Source: Spirosoma linguale DSM 74 (GTDB taxonomy: Bacteria; Bacteroidota; Bacteroidia; Cytophagales; Spirosomataceae). From it: a DNA stretch of 64,000 nucleotides. The position numbers and the translations under genes were made by a program. Within the stretch, counting starts at the first letter, position 1; each line of letters opens with the position of its first letter. Shown here in pieces: positions 26,154 to 35,738 of this stretch. Where the stretch lies: contig CP001769.1 of NCBI GenBank assembly GCA_000024525.1, forward strand, positions 4,869,001-4,933,000, given 5' to 3'. A model generated the notes under the pieces. That model saw only the letters and a list, made by a program, of their open reading frames with translations, was not told the origin of the DNA and ran no database searches.

Positions 26154-27787
26154 TGGACAAGGGTAAGGGCAGTTTTCAGATTCCCGCGAAAGTCGACCCG
26201 GATGCAGTAGCCAGGCTGCAACTGATTAAATCCCTCTGCCATCGCGTAGCTTTCCAGCGATATAAGTCGTTCAGCCTCGGATACAAACGCCAGCATCCAG
26301 CCGTCTACACGCACGATTTGACCCGTAATCTGCACGGTAGCCGCCGGATGAACATGAAACCGGGCCACCCCGGTGGGCACGTGGCTGGGGCTTTTATGAA
26401 GGCTCAACAGTTGATCGCTAATCGTAATACCGGTCGGCTCCATCGACCAGGCCCGTTCGTGAATCAGCCCGAGGTGCCGATACCCATCATGCCGGGCGGT
26501 GAGACGATCAGGGGCATCATACAGAATTATTACCCGAGCCCGTCGGCCTACCCGAAAGCTCGCCCAGACTTCGGATGAATTAATCCCGTTTACCTCAACG
26601 GTATTATGAGCCGCCGTACTCCGCTCCCAGGCCCGCCGTGGCCCCAGCTCATACGTCGACGTGGCACTATCCACGATCAGCGGCACACCATCAGCATACA
26701 GGACAAAGGAGAAGGTGTCGGCGTGGGCATGACCGGGCTGCTCAGATGGGCCAACGGAGCCAACGTCCACGCAAAGCTCGTAGCGATCCTGTCGAAACAT
26801 CCGATAGCCGGTATCCGTCGATTTTTGTTTCCCGGAATTCCCCATTTCTATCCCGCAGTTGTGCGTCACGGGCCAAAGACCGGCCGCTTTCTTCCGTAGC
26901 TGGTTCGTTGCAGGAGCAATCCCGAACGCCGAATCACTGACCATCGGAACGTCGCCATTACGGAACGTGATACTGTCAAGCCAGCTACTCATTTGATGGG
27001 CTTTTCTGGCCAGAAAGTCAGCGAAGGTTGCGTTCTGGCCACGATGCCAGTCGTCAGCCTGTAACGCCAGTAGAACGGTCAATAACTGATCGAGCAGTAC
27101 TTGATGGTACATAGGGCTGCGCTCGTAATGCCCGCCATCGGCCAGAATCTGCGTCCGTAATTCAGCCTGAACAAGCACCGACCCTTTCGCGAACCACCGC
27201 TTGTTCCGGTAATACAAAGCACCCAGAAGTAACGAAAACCCATTTTCGAGCAGATGATTTCCGCCAATGTGGTACTCCACCCGACGACTCACCAGCTCCA
27301 TCTGAGCCACCAGATGCCGACTGATGGTCTTATCCTGAAGCTGATGACGGCTCAGGAACTGAATCCAGTTCATAACCCGCAGCGAGGTAGGATACGGCTC
27401 CAGTCCGTCCCGCAATGAGCCGGACTGGTAGATAAAGTCATGGATCAGCGCAAGACCAGTTTTCGGCAATAAGCCTGGCTGATTCAGAAAATCGAAATAG
27501 TTGAGATGGTACGTCCAGAGTTTGCCGTAACCGGCGGTTTCCGGATGCCGCCCGTTCCAGTCGATGGCGCCGGTTTCCGGCGCATACGTACGGTTCAACA
27601 GTGTGAACACCCCGGCCCTGTAGGTTACCGGTTTGGCAGCCTCGGGCACGGTCAGGAAATAAGTTGCGGGAGTAATTTTCGAAAAACGCAGCCGCGGGCG
27701 GGTACGGATACGGCTCAGCAGTTGGAAAACCATCTGCCGCATCGTCAGGTGACGTACCGTTCGCCAGACCAAGCCCGGTTTATTCAT
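26150..27787 (-). CDS. Heparinase II/III-like protein, no signal peptide
   Basis: 545 aa. An alpha-toroid N-terminal half (~80-330) contains GGNHLLENGFSLL near 180 and the tyrosine region HYERSPMYHQ near 230. A beta-sandwich half (~345-540) has GHAHADTFSFVLY near 355. These match the Asn/His-Glu, Tyr and His positions used by polysaccharide lyases of the heparinase II/III group and by dermatan-sulfate epimerase. No signal peptide is seen. It overlaps both neighbours by 4 bp inside a biosynthetic operon, so a cytoplasmic step on a lipid-linked intermediate (lyase, editing or uronate C5-epimerase) is inferred. Confidence 0.85.
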   Translation of the reverse strand: MNKPGLVWRTVRHLTMRQMVFQLLSRIRTRPRLRFSKITPATYFLTVPEAAKPVTYRAGVFTLLNRTYAPETGAIDWNGRHPETAGYGKLWTYHLNYFDFLNQPGLLPKTGLALIHDFIYQSGSLRDGLEPYPTSLRVMNWIQFLSRHQLQDKTISRHLVAQMELVSRRVEYHIGGNHLLENGFSLLLGALYYRNKRWFAKGSVLVQAELRTQILADGGHYERSPMYHQVLLDQLLTVLLALQADDWHRGQNATFADFLARKAHQMSSWLDSITFRNGDVPMVSDSAFGIAPATNQLRKKAAGLWPVTHNCGIEMGNSGKQKSTDTGYRMFRQDRYELCVDVGSVGPSEQPGHAHADTFSFVLYADGVPLIVDSATSTYELGPRRAWERSTAAHNTVEVNGINSSEVWASFRVGRRARVIILYDAPDRLTARHDGYRHLGLIHERAWSMEPTGITISDQLLSLHKSPSHVPTGVARFHVHPAATVQITGQIVRVDGWMLAFVSEAERLISLESYAMAEGFNQLQPGYCIRVDFRGNLKTALTLVQ

Positions 27788-29988
27788 AGCTCATGGGTCG
27801 ATAAAGGGGTTAGTCGGGACACGCCTATACCGGCAACATCGACGAAACGATTCTCATGCAGGCTTTGCAAAGCGGCTAACATAGTCTGGGTTGTATTGAT
27901 AATCTCCGCAAACGGGATCAGGCTTACCCCGGCGCTTTCAGGAGCGGCATCACCGCTTTGACCGCTTCGCAGCGCGCCAATCAGGTGCTTTATCAGTTCA
28001 GCATGGCCTTTGTTTTGCCGACCTGCCAACCGGCGAAAGCCCTTAACGCCGTAGCCCGTCAGCGAGCTAAAGTTATCGAGCACCAGCGTTTGCCCTTGTG
28101 CGTATACCTCCACGCGCTCTTTGGGATAAGCTTTGCTGCCATTGCTGAAGTAGTTGACTACGCCCGTCGACCCATTGGCCAGCCGTAGCAGCATAGATGC
28201 CGAATCGGTCGTTTCTGACGGTTGCGGGCCCATGGCGTTGAGGCATACGCTGGCGATTGGGCTACCCGCCAGAAAGCTGATGAGGTCGACAAAGTGGCAG
28301 GCTTCGCCCAGAATCCGGCCGCCCCCACTCTCCCGGTCATGTAGCCAGGAGGTAGCCGGAACAGCCCCCGCATTGACCGTCACGACGATATTCATGGGTA
28401 TGGTATCAGCACGTTCTCCACCCAACAGGGCTTTCATTTTTTGGATGTAAGGTGAAAACCGTCGATTAAATCCAACCATCACGATTCGGCCTGATGCTTG
28501 CTGCTGCTCAATCAGGCGGGTGAGTTCATCCTCATAAATAGCCAATGGTTTCTCCACAAATACATGCTTACCGGCCTGCAAGGCTTCCAGAGTCAGCTGA
28601 GCGTGGCTGTCGTGGCGGGTGGTGATGATGCACAGTTCAATGGCCGGATCGTCCAGAATCTGACGGTAATCGGTGGTACTTAGCGGTACGTTGAATTTCC
28701 GGGCCAGCAACGTTGCCCGTAACCCGCCGGCACTGGCAATGGCTTTCAGATCAGCACCGGCGGCTTTCAGAGCGGGTAATAGCACCGCCCCCGTAAAGTT
28801 TCCGGCCCCGATAATGCCCACCGTCGCCCTGCCCGGTTCATGCAGGTAAGGGCGCAGTATACGTACCGATGACAACGCCAGTTGTTCAGGATAGGTCAGC
28901 AAAGCCGCAATCTGCTCCGACGAATCAAGACAGCCATAGATTTTGTCGTATTCAATCAGGGGTACCGTTTGGGTGATGTAGGGTTTTACCTGCAACTGCC
29001 CCGTAGCCAGCACCTGCAGAATGGCCTGAAAGTTTCGGTTGGCGGTCCAGCGTACATGGGCAAGCGGATAATCCTGCCCGCGCTGTTCGTAATCGGCCTC
29101 GTAGCGACCGGGTCCGTAGGCGCACGACACCTGAAACGACAGCTCTTTTTCGTAAAAATCAGCCCGATCTATCGTCAGGTCCACGACACCGGAGAGGATG
29201 ATTCGCCCCCGTTTTCGGCTCATCAGCGCTGCCTGCGAGAGTAACTTGTCAGCCTGCGCCGAAGCGGCAATAATAACCCCGTCGGCCCCTGCTCCACTCG
29301 TCAGCGCCAGCACCGCGTTTACCGGGTCGGTCCCGTCGGCTGGATTGATTACGGCCACGCAGCGTTGAGCAGCCAGCCTGCATTTGGTTTCATTAATGTC
29401 TACACCAATCACCCGGCACCCGTTTATCCACAGCAGTTCGGCCGTTAACAGACCAATCAGGCCCAGGCCAACGACCACGACTGTTTCGCCGAACGTAGGA
29501 GCCAGCAGCCGTATGCTTTGCAGACCAATGGCTCCGACAACGGTAAACGCAGCTTCGTCGTCGCTCACCTCAGCCGGAATTGGAGCCACCAGATTACGGG
29601 GTACACAAACCACTTCGGCGTGGTGCCCATTCGACACAACCCGGTCGCCAATTTGCAAATCAGTAACCCCATCGCCCGCAGCCAGAACCGTTCCTACGTT
29701 GCAGTAACCAAGCGGTAGCGGCTGATTGAGTTTACGACATATGGCCTCCAGCGTGGGCAGGAGGCCATCGGATTGTATTTTCTCCATCACCTGCTTCACC
29801 CGGTCGGGTTGCTGCCTTGCTTTGTTGATCAGGCTGGCCCGGCCAAACTCAACCAGCATCCGCTCCGTACCCAACGACACCAGTGACCGGCGCGTCTGAA
29901 TCAATACCTGCCCCCGGCGAACCTGCGGAGTAGGTACTTCTTCGAGTTGAACAGCACCGGTTTTAAGATTCTGGATAAGCTGTTTCAT
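27784..29988 (-). CDS. Bi-domain oxidoreductase: alcohol-dehydrogenase-like + Gfo/Idh/MocA
   Basis: 734 aa fusion. The N-terminal ~360 residues are a medium-chain dehydrogenase (GroES-like part LVSLGTERMLVEFG; Rossmann GLGLIGLLTAELL near 177-189). The C-terminal ~350 residues are a Gfo/Idh/MocA oxidoreductase (VGIIGAGNFTGAVLLPAL near 385-402; EKPLA near 475). Such fusions occur in O-antigen/capsule clusters, often next to heparinase II/III-like proteins, and are thought to act on nucleotide- or lipid-linked sugars; the reaction is not established to my knowledge. It overlaps the upstream and downstream genes by 4 bp each. Confidence 0.9.
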   Translation of the reverse strand: MKQLIQNLKTGAVQLEEVPTPQVRRGQVLIQTRRSLVSLGTERMLVEFGRASLINKARQQPDRVKQVMEKIQSDGLLPTLEAICRKLNQPLPLGYCNVGTVLAAGDGVTDLQIGDRVVSNGHHAEVVCVPRNLVAPIPAEVSDDEAAFTVVGAIGLQSIRLLAPTFGETVVVVGLGLIGLLTAELLWINGCRVIGVDINETKCRLAAQRCVAVINPADGTDPVNAVLALTSGAGADGVIIAASAQADKLLSQAALMSRKRGRIILSGVVDLTIDRADFYEKELSFQVSCAYGPGRYEADYEQRGQDYPLAHVRWTANRNFQAILQVLATGQLQVKPYITQTVPLIEYDKIYGCLDSSEQIAALLTYPEQLALSSVRILRPYLHEPGRATVGIIGAGNFTGAVLLPALKAAGADLKAIASAGGLRATLLARKFNVPLSTTDYRQILDDPAIELCIITTRHDSHAQLTLEALQAGKHVFVEKPLAIYEDELTRLIEQQQASGRIVMVGFNRRFSPYIQKMKALLGGERADTIPMNIVVTVNAGAVPATSWLHDRESGGGRILGEACHFVDLISFLAGSPIASVCLNAMGPQPSETTDSASMLLRLANGSTGVVNYFSNGSKAYPKERVEVYAQGQTLVLDNFSSLTGYGVKGFRRLAGRQNKGHAELIKHLIGALRSGQSGDAAPESAGVSLIPFAEIINTTQTMLAALQSLHENRFVDVAGIGVSRLTPLSTHEL

Positions 29989-31091
29989 GGAATTACCTGA
30001 CTGGCGGTAGTTAGTATATTCACGATTCGATCAGCGGTTTTACCATCCCATAATGGGGGCACCTTACCCGCTTTAACCCGACCATTCAGGATAGCCGCCA
30101 CTTTTTGGCCGACAGTTACGGGATTTAAGTCGGGCACCAGCTGGTTGGTGCCCAGCTCGATGGTTACGGGTCGCTCGGTTGAGGTTCGAAAGGTTAGGCA
30201 GGGTACGTTCAGGTAGGTCGTTTCTTCCTGGATGCCGCCCGAATCGGTGACGACAACGGCCGCCTGCTCCATCAGGTTCAGGAACTCCAGATACCCCTGC
30301 GGAGCAAGTAGCCGGACGTTTTCAAGAGCCATCAACTCAGGCATCATGCCAAATTTCTCCAGATTGGCGTGGGTTCTCGGATGAACAGGAAACACTACTG
30401 TCAGGTGCTGCGCCGTTTGTTTCATCAGGTATAAAAGCCGGTTTAACCCCGCTTCGGTATCGACATTGGCCGGGCGGTGCATGGTTAGCAGAGCGTACCG
30501 TTTGGGCGTCAGACTGAGTGTGCCAACGGTATTCAACGCATTGGCTTTTTGCCGATGCTCCACCAGCGAATCAATCATCACGTTACCGGCAAAATGAATT
30601 TTATGGGCCGGAATACCCTCGCGGAGCAGGTTATCGAACCCGGCCTGTTCCGTCACAAAAAGCAAATCAGCCATGGAATCGACCAGTATCCGGTTGATTT
30701 CTTCGGGCATTTGGCGGTCGCCGGAGCGCAGACCAGCTTCTACATGGGCCACCCGAACTCCCAGCTGAACGGCCGTAAGCGCACAAGCCAGCGTACTCGT
30801 CACATCGCCTACAACCAGCACCCAATCGGGCTGTTCAGCCCGGAGTACCCCTTCGAATTTTTGGATAATCCCGGCCGTCTGTTGGGGTATGGTTCCGGCA
30901 GCAACATCCAGGCAGTAGTCTGGTGGAGGTAGATTGAGTTGCCGAACAAAAACGTCGTTTAACCGACCGTCGTAATGTTGACCCGTATGAACGAGTTTCG
31001 GGACAACACCCGGTTTTGTCAGCAGGGCACGGTGAAGCGGAGCCACTTTCACAAAATTAGGCCGGGTGCCAATGACACTGATAATCTTCAT
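29985..31091 (-). CDS. wecB: UDP-GlcNAc 2-epimerase (non-hydrolysing)
   Basis: 368 aa. Family signatures: IGTRPNFVKVAPL at the N-terminus, HTGQHYDGRLNDVF near 36-49, GDVTSTLACAL near 97, HVEAGLRSGDRQMPEEINR near 120-138, and VTDSGGIQEETTYLNVPC near 281-298. It interconverts UDP-GlcNAc and UDP-ManNAc. With the UDP-sugar dehydrogenase at the head of the operon this could give UDP-ManNAcA. It starts 20 bp after the Gfo/Idh gene. Confidence 0.95.
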   Translation of the reverse strand: MKIISVIGTRPNFVKVAPLHRALLTKPGVVPKLVHTGQHYDGRLNDVFVRQLNLPPPDYCLDVAAGTIPQQTAGIIQKFEGVLRAEQPDWVLVVGDVTSTLACALTAVQLGVRVAHVEAGLRSGDRQMPEEINRILVDSMADLLFVTEQAGFDNLLREGIPAHKIHFAGNVMIDSLVEHRQKANALNTVGTLSLTPKRYALLTMHRPANVDTEAGLNRLLYLMKQTAQHLTVVFPVHPRTHANLEKFGMMPELMALENVRLLAPQGYLEFLNLMEQAAVVVTDSGGIQEETTYLNVPCLTFRTSTERPVTIELGTNQLVPDLNPVTVGQKVAAILNGRVKAGKVPPLWDGKTADRIVNILTTASQVIP

Positions 31092-31110
31092 GGTGTGGGA
31101 TACACGCGGT

Positions 31111-32256
31111 TTATCGCGAAAAATTGGCCGTCACGGTAATGACCGTCGTTGTCTCCAGTGCTTCCCTGGTTTTGAGCATGAGCCAGCCCGTCTCCCGGAT
31201 CATTGCCACCGTTTCATGCTTTGACTTATCCCCCCGCATTAAGTAACTATCAAGAATAGACCGCCGGTGTCCGTGATCCCGAAACCATAATCGCCGGTGA
31301 CACACAACGGGGCCAATATCCAGCCGTAAACGCTGGAAGTCGGTCAATTGGGCCAGCAGATTCCCTTTATGGACATTCAGCGTTTCCCGAACCCCCTCAA
31401 ACGTGTGCCCTTTCGCCGAAAAAGTGATGGTTGCGATGGAGCCATCACCAAACAGATAAGACACACTAATGTCGCAGTCGGACCGCTGGGCACGCGTCGG
31501 GATAATCTGAACGGGATAGCGGCTGGCGACCGGAATCAACCGTAATGTAAAGTCAATCCAGTGGCACAGATTGCCCAGAATTCGCCCGCCTTCTTCCTCC
31601 GCAAAATACCAGTGGCCGGGGGTAATGGCGTGGCCTGCAACAAACCAGTTAATCATGGCCGGACCTGCCTGAGCGTCCATTTGCTGTTTAAGCAGCAGAC
31701 CCAGTGGGCTTTCGGGCCGGTTGAACCCCAACCGAACGCGCCCATTATGCTCGTTAATGGCGGCACAAAGTCGAATCAACTGATCGGCATTGACTACGTG
31801 CGGCTTTTCAATATGAACGGCTTTGCCTTTCCGAATGGCAGCAATGGCGTATTCGGCATGTGACGCATGATTCGAGACAATGTAAATCAGGTCGATGTGC
31901 GGGTCATTCAGTACATCATCGGCGTTAGTCGTGTAATAATCTGCCTGGTAACGCTGCGCCAGCGAAATTGCTTTGTTCAGATCCGTGTCCATAACGCCCC
32001 GGATAACCGCTCCAAAATGTCGACGTACATAATACGCAACATTGGCATAGGCGAATTTCCCGCAGCCAAGTATCCCAACGTGCTTCCTGGTTGGCCCTGC
32101 CGGTACCGGCAGCGACGATGTTTGGGAATACACCCTATTCATGTGGTAGTGCGCCCGCACTTTGGCAATCGTTCTGGAGAGACCATACAAGCGTATGTAA
32201 CGAGCCACTTTCCGAACCCTGACGGGTATACTCTCCCGCGTATAATCCATCACCAT
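31111..32256 (-). CDS. Gfo/Idh/MocA-family oxidoreductase
   Basis: 381 aa. After a ~50-residue basic N-terminal extension comes the Rossmann motif GILGCGKFAYANVAY near 55-69, HIEKPHV near 145, and the alpha/beta C-terminal domain. NAD(P)-dependent sugar oxidoreductases of this family modify nucleotide-activated or lipid-linked sugars. It resembles the C-terminal half of the bi-domain protein two genes downstream; the two could work on successive intermediates. It overlaps the upstream GT4 gene by 7 bp. Confidence 0.85.
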   Translation of the reverse strand: MVMDYTRESIPVRVRKVARYIRLYGLSRTIAKVRAHYHMNRVYSQTSSLPVPAGPTRKHVGILGCGKFAYANVAYYVRRHFGAVIRGVMDTDLNKAISLAQRYQADYYTTNADDVLNDPHIDLIYIVSNHASHAEYAIAAIRKGKAVHIEKPHVVNADQLIRLCAAINEHNGRVRLGFNRPESPLGLLLKQQMDAQAGPAMINWFVAGHAITPGHWYFAEEEGGRILGNLCHWIDFTLRLIPVASRYPVQIIPTRAQRSDCDISVSYLFGDGSIATITFSAKGHTFEGVRETLNVHKGNLLAQLTDFQRLRLDIGPVVCHRRLWFRDHGHRRSILDSYLMRGDKSKHETVAMIRETGWLMLKTREALETTTVITVTANFSR

Positions 32257-33383
32257 ACCGATCTATGCTGTGCGCTGGCAGCTTGGTATACATCCGACCA
32301 GAGGGCGACATGCGCATGGATCGTGTAATCGATTCGGGCCAGCTGAGCGGCTCTCGCCCGATACCCCGCATACTGGTCAGGCGTCATGGTCAGGAACATC
32401 TCGACGGCCTTCTGGAGCGATTCGGCATCGTTCGGGACCCAACGGCCGGTTTGCTTCGTTTCAAGGACTTGCCAGGGGGTATTTGTCGAGGCAATAACGG
32501 GGGTTCCCTGCGCCAGCGATTCGATCACTACATTACCAAAATTCTCGGCATGCGATGGCAGAATCAGTACATGGGCATTAGCATAAATATGTTCTTTGAC
32601 CTTCCCTTGAACAGCGCCGATAAAACACACCTTTGCCGAAAGGCCCAGCCTGTCTACCTGGTCTTTCAGCTTTCGGGTATAGGCTTTGTCGGTATCCGGA
32701 CCTGCGATTTGCAACGAATAAGAACTTTTGAGAAACACGTCTGATCCGGCGAGAGCCTCCAACAGCCGCTCAATACCTTTTATTGGATGCAATCGTCCCA
32801 TAAACAGCAGGTAAGGCCGCGCCACGCGTACCACCGGCAGCGGCAGTTCCATCATTGTTCTGAGCTTTGCAACCTGAACACGCGCCCCGAAACGACGCTG
32901 GATCTGCCTCACCTCATCCACTGAAGTAGCATGAAACAGCACCCCGGCGCTTACGCACCGAAACAGCAGCAGCAGACACCGCTTCAGATAAGGTCGAAAC
33001 CGTAATGCCGCCGGGCTCAATTCGCCGTGGGGCGACCACACTACCGGTTTCCCGCGCAACCGACAGGCTATAATCCAAACAAACGAAGCGGGATAAAAAA
33101 GGCTGTTCACATGCACGATATCGGCCTTTCGGATGGCTTTCAAACCGTAAAGAATATGCCTGAAAGGCAAATAGAAATGCAGATTTTTGGTATAAATAAC
33201 CCGGCCGCAGTCCATCGGCAGCCAGCGATTGCGCGGTACTGATTTGTCGATATTCTGCGAAGTAGCCACGATAGATACCTGATGACCCTCCGCCGTTAAG
33301 GCCTTTGCCTGCCAGTAGATTGTATTGGCCGAACCGCCGACCTGCGCCGGGTAAAACCAGTCGGCTGACATAACTATTTTCAT
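32250..33383 (-). CDS. GT4-family glycosyltransferase
   Basis: 377 aa, GT-B fold. N-terminal glycine loop FYPAQVGGSANTIYWQAKAL; mid-protein FMGRLHPIKGIERLLEAL near 195; donor-binding motif LILPSHAENFGNVVIESLAQ near 285, with two acidic residues spaced as in GT4 retaining enzymes. It transfers a sugar from an NDP-sugar during repeat-unit assembly; specificity unknown. It overlaps the upstream glycosyltransferase gene by 4 bp. Confidence 0.88.
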   Translation of the reverse strand: MKIVMSADWFYPAQVGGSANTIYWQAKALTAEGHQVSIVATSQNIDKSVPRNRWLPMDCGRVIYTKNLHFYLPFRHILYGLKAIRKADIVHVNSLFYPASFVWIIACRLRGKPVVWSPHGELSPAALRFRPYLKRCLLLLFRCVSAGVLFHATSVDEVRQIQRRFGARVQVAKLRTMMELPLPVVRVARPYLLFMGRLHPIKGIERLLEALAGSDVFLKSSYSLQIAGPDTDKAYTRKLKDQVDRLGLSAKVCFIGAVQGKVKEHIYANAHVLILPSHAENFGNVVIESLAQGTPVIASTNTPWQVLETKQTGRWVPNDAESLQKAVEMFLTMTPDQYAGYRARAAQLARIDYTIHAHVALWSDVYQAASAQHRSVW

Positions 33384-34420
33384 GAGAACGAAGGCGTTGA
33401 CCCGTGTGCGAAACTGACGTCATTATATACTTCCCGATAGCGCTGAACGGCTAGGGCGGTAGTAAATCGCCGGGCGTTTTGCCGACCATTGTCTAATAGA
33501 CGCTGGCGGTAACGGTCGTCCCGGATGAGCCGTAAAACACCCTGGCGAATGGCGTCGGTATCCGTTGGATTAACCAGGTGAGCCGCGTCGGCAGCTACCT
33601 CCCGCATGGGCGACCTATCGGATGTAAGAACCACCCGCCCAACGGCATTGGCCTCAAGAATGGGCAGACCAAATCCTTCGTAAGTCGAGACAAAGGTGAC
33701 AATGTCACAATTCGCATATAGTTGAATGATGTCAGCCCGGCTCAGATCGACATAGTTCCGGTACGTGATGCCGCGCTTGTCGAGTTCACTCAGCAGGTCG
33801 GAAGATAGCGGGCCGACCAGAATAAGGGTACAACAGATTCCCTCAATTGCCTTTACTAAACGGGTTACATTTTTATGGGCTGCGGTACCAATCTGTAGCA
33901 GAGTGGGCCGGGTATGGCAAAAGGGTTTCTCGCTATGTTTGAACACCGGATCATAGCCATTGGGAATGACCTGTACATGCCGGGCAACACGGCCTACGTA
34001 GTGTATCAGCTCCTGCCTGGTTTTTTCCGACACGGCAGTTACAACCCCGGCCCGACGAATGGGTAAGTAGTACCAGAGCAGCCAGAAAACGGCATAGCGA
34101 AGCGGACGATGCCGGTTGTGCTCCAGCAGAAAGCAATCGTGAATGGTGAGTATCGTTCGGGACGCGGGTAAGGCAAGGGCGGCATAATGCACATCGCCGG
34201 TGATGTGAAAAACGTCGGCGGTGAGCTGCTTCACAAAACGCAGGTTTTGCCAGACCTTACGCACCCCCCGACTGATGTGGGGCAAATGAACAGCCATCGT
34301 TTGCAGGCCGCAGGTGGCCATTTCAGTGCGTATGCCAGCAAACAAGTACTCAAGGCTATATCCGGAACCAGGACATCTAAACAAGTACAGAACGGTCATA
34401 GGTGGATTAGAGTTGGACAC
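33380..34420 (-). CDS. GT4-family glycosyltransferase
   Basis: 346 aa. The N-terminal CPGSGYSLEYLFAGI and the C-terminal donor loop FVSTYEGFGLPILEANAVGR near 255-274 are typical of GT4 mannosyl/rhamnosyl-type enzymes. It overlaps the Wzy-like gene by 14 bp and the next GT4 gene by 4 bp, supporting coupled translation. Substrate not determinable. Confidence 0.88.
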   Translation of the reverse strand: MSNSNPPMTVLYLFRCPGSGYSLEYLFAGIRTEMATCGLQTMAVHLPHISRGVRKVWQNLRFVKQLTADVFHITGDVHYAALALPASRTILTIHDCFLLEHNRHRPLRYAVFWLLWYYLPIRRAGVVTAVSEKTRQELIHYVGRVARHVQVIPNGYDPVFKHSEKPFCHTRPTLLQIGTAAHKNVTRLVKAIEGICCTLILVGPLSSDLLSELDKRGITYRNYVDLSRADIIQLYANCDIVTFVSTYEGFGLPILEANAVGRVVLTSDRSPMREVAADAAHLVNPTDTDAIRQGVLRLIRDDRYRQRLLDNGRQNARRFTTALAVQRYREVYNDVSFAHGSTPSFS

Positions 34421-35738
34421 CGAAACGTTTTGCCGCCCAAAAGAGCAGGGCCACGAAAACAGCGCTGTTGGCCAGACTGCCCCAGGTAGACAGCAGGTCG
34501 GTTTCCATGGTTAGACAGCCGATGTACAGCATAGGTAACCAAAGAATAACAGATGGTATGCGCCCGGCCAGAGACAGCCCATACTGAAACCCGCTTCGCA
34601 GCAAGAAACCGTAGAACCACGCAAACAACACCCCGCCAAAGCCAAAATTGACATACCCCTCCCCCAACGGCGATAGATTGATGCTGGTATTCTCGGACTG
34701 CGATAGGGTTGTGAACCGACGAATATTCTCATACCCACCCGTTTGCGGCTTACCCGGCCAGAGAAACCGGGGAATGAAGGGATACAAGAGTGACATCAGT
34801 ACATCGCCCTGCGCATAGGATTCGTGCAAGGGCACTTTAGCCATTGCACTCCCTACCATAATGCCTTGATTGAACCGGACAATCGATAGAAAAGCATGAT
34901 CAGCGTTCAGCACTTTCGCCGGATTAGCAAGGCGGTCGGTGAGCAGTTCGACCATCAGGCGGGCATCCCCACGGCGTTCGGTTCGCTGCTGGCCCCAGGT
35001 ATTGTACCGATACTCGCCCTTAATCGACTGGATAAGCAACAAAAGCAGGAAAGCCACCATTACACTCACGCTTTTCAGCCGGGTTGTCAACAGGTCGGGA
35101 ATACCCGGCGAAACGAAAACGACCGCCAGTATACCCCACAGAAACAAATCGCCAAACATACCCGACCAGACCGTGTAGGCCAGCAACGCAACAACGACAA
35201 GGCCGATGTGTATCAGGCGATACGTACGTTGAGAATACCACGCATAAAAGGCGCTGACGAACAGGCAATTGGCGGGCAATAAACCAACCAGAGTCGGCGC
35301 ATCCGGCACTACCGTCCGAACGGTAAACCCGGCTAAACCAATGAATAGCAACACCGTACCACTTGTCTGGTTTTGTCGGAGATAAGTAGCAACAGCCTGA
35401 AAATACCGTCTGTGTGAATCTGCCGTTTTCCCTGTGCTAAACCCGTGTATCCCAGCATAGAACGCGCTGTAAGCAGGCAGCATAAAGGCAAAATAGGTAG
35501 TGGACTCAACAGGCATAGATGCCGGGAACACCCGGTACGTAATCGCCGGAACAAGCAGCAGTTCAACCGCTGCAACGAAACTTATGCACTCCATTAGGGC
35601 GATTGTCCTACCCAGGCGGCTTATACATTGCTGAAACGCGTAGGCCGATAATGCGACTGCCAGGGCTTCATAAACAGTGAAACCAGCCCCTTGGTAAATA
35701 CCCATAAAAAGCAGAAAAGCGGGCAACACACGTTTCAT
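34407..35738 (-). CDS. O-antigen/polysaccharide polymerase-like membrane protein (Wzy candidate)
   Basis: 443 aa with about 11 or more hydrophobic segments and a larger hydrophilic loop (~260-340, including RFNQGIMVGSAM). No conserved enzymatic motif, as is usual for Wzy polymerases, which join repeat units at the outer face of the inner membrane. The start overlaps the preceding stop by one base (TGATG). Topology and operon context support polymerase; O-acetyltransferase or flippase are less likely because segment number and loop pattern differ. Confidence 0.65.
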   Translation of the reverse strand: MKRVLPAFLLFMGIYQGAGFTVYEALAVALSAYAFQQCISRLGRTIALMECISFVAAVELLLVPAITYRVFPASMPVESTTYFAFMLPAYSAFYAGIHGFSTGKTADSHRRYFQAVATYLRQNQTSGTVLLFIGLAGFTVRTVVPDAPTLVGLLPANCLFVSAFYAWYSQRTYRLIHIGLVVVALLAYTVWSGMFGDLFLWGILAVVFVSPGIPDLLTTRLKSVSVMVAFLLLLLIQSIKGEYRYNTWGQQRTERRGDARLMVELLTDRLANPAKVLNADHAFLSIVRFNQGIMVGSAMAKVPLHESYAQGDVLMSLLYPFIPRFLWPGKPQTGGYENIRRFTTLSQSENTSINLSPLGEGYVNFGFGGVLFAWFYGFLLRSGFQYGLSLAGRIPSVILWLPMLYIGCLTMETDLLSTWGSLANSAVFVALLFWAAKRFGVQL

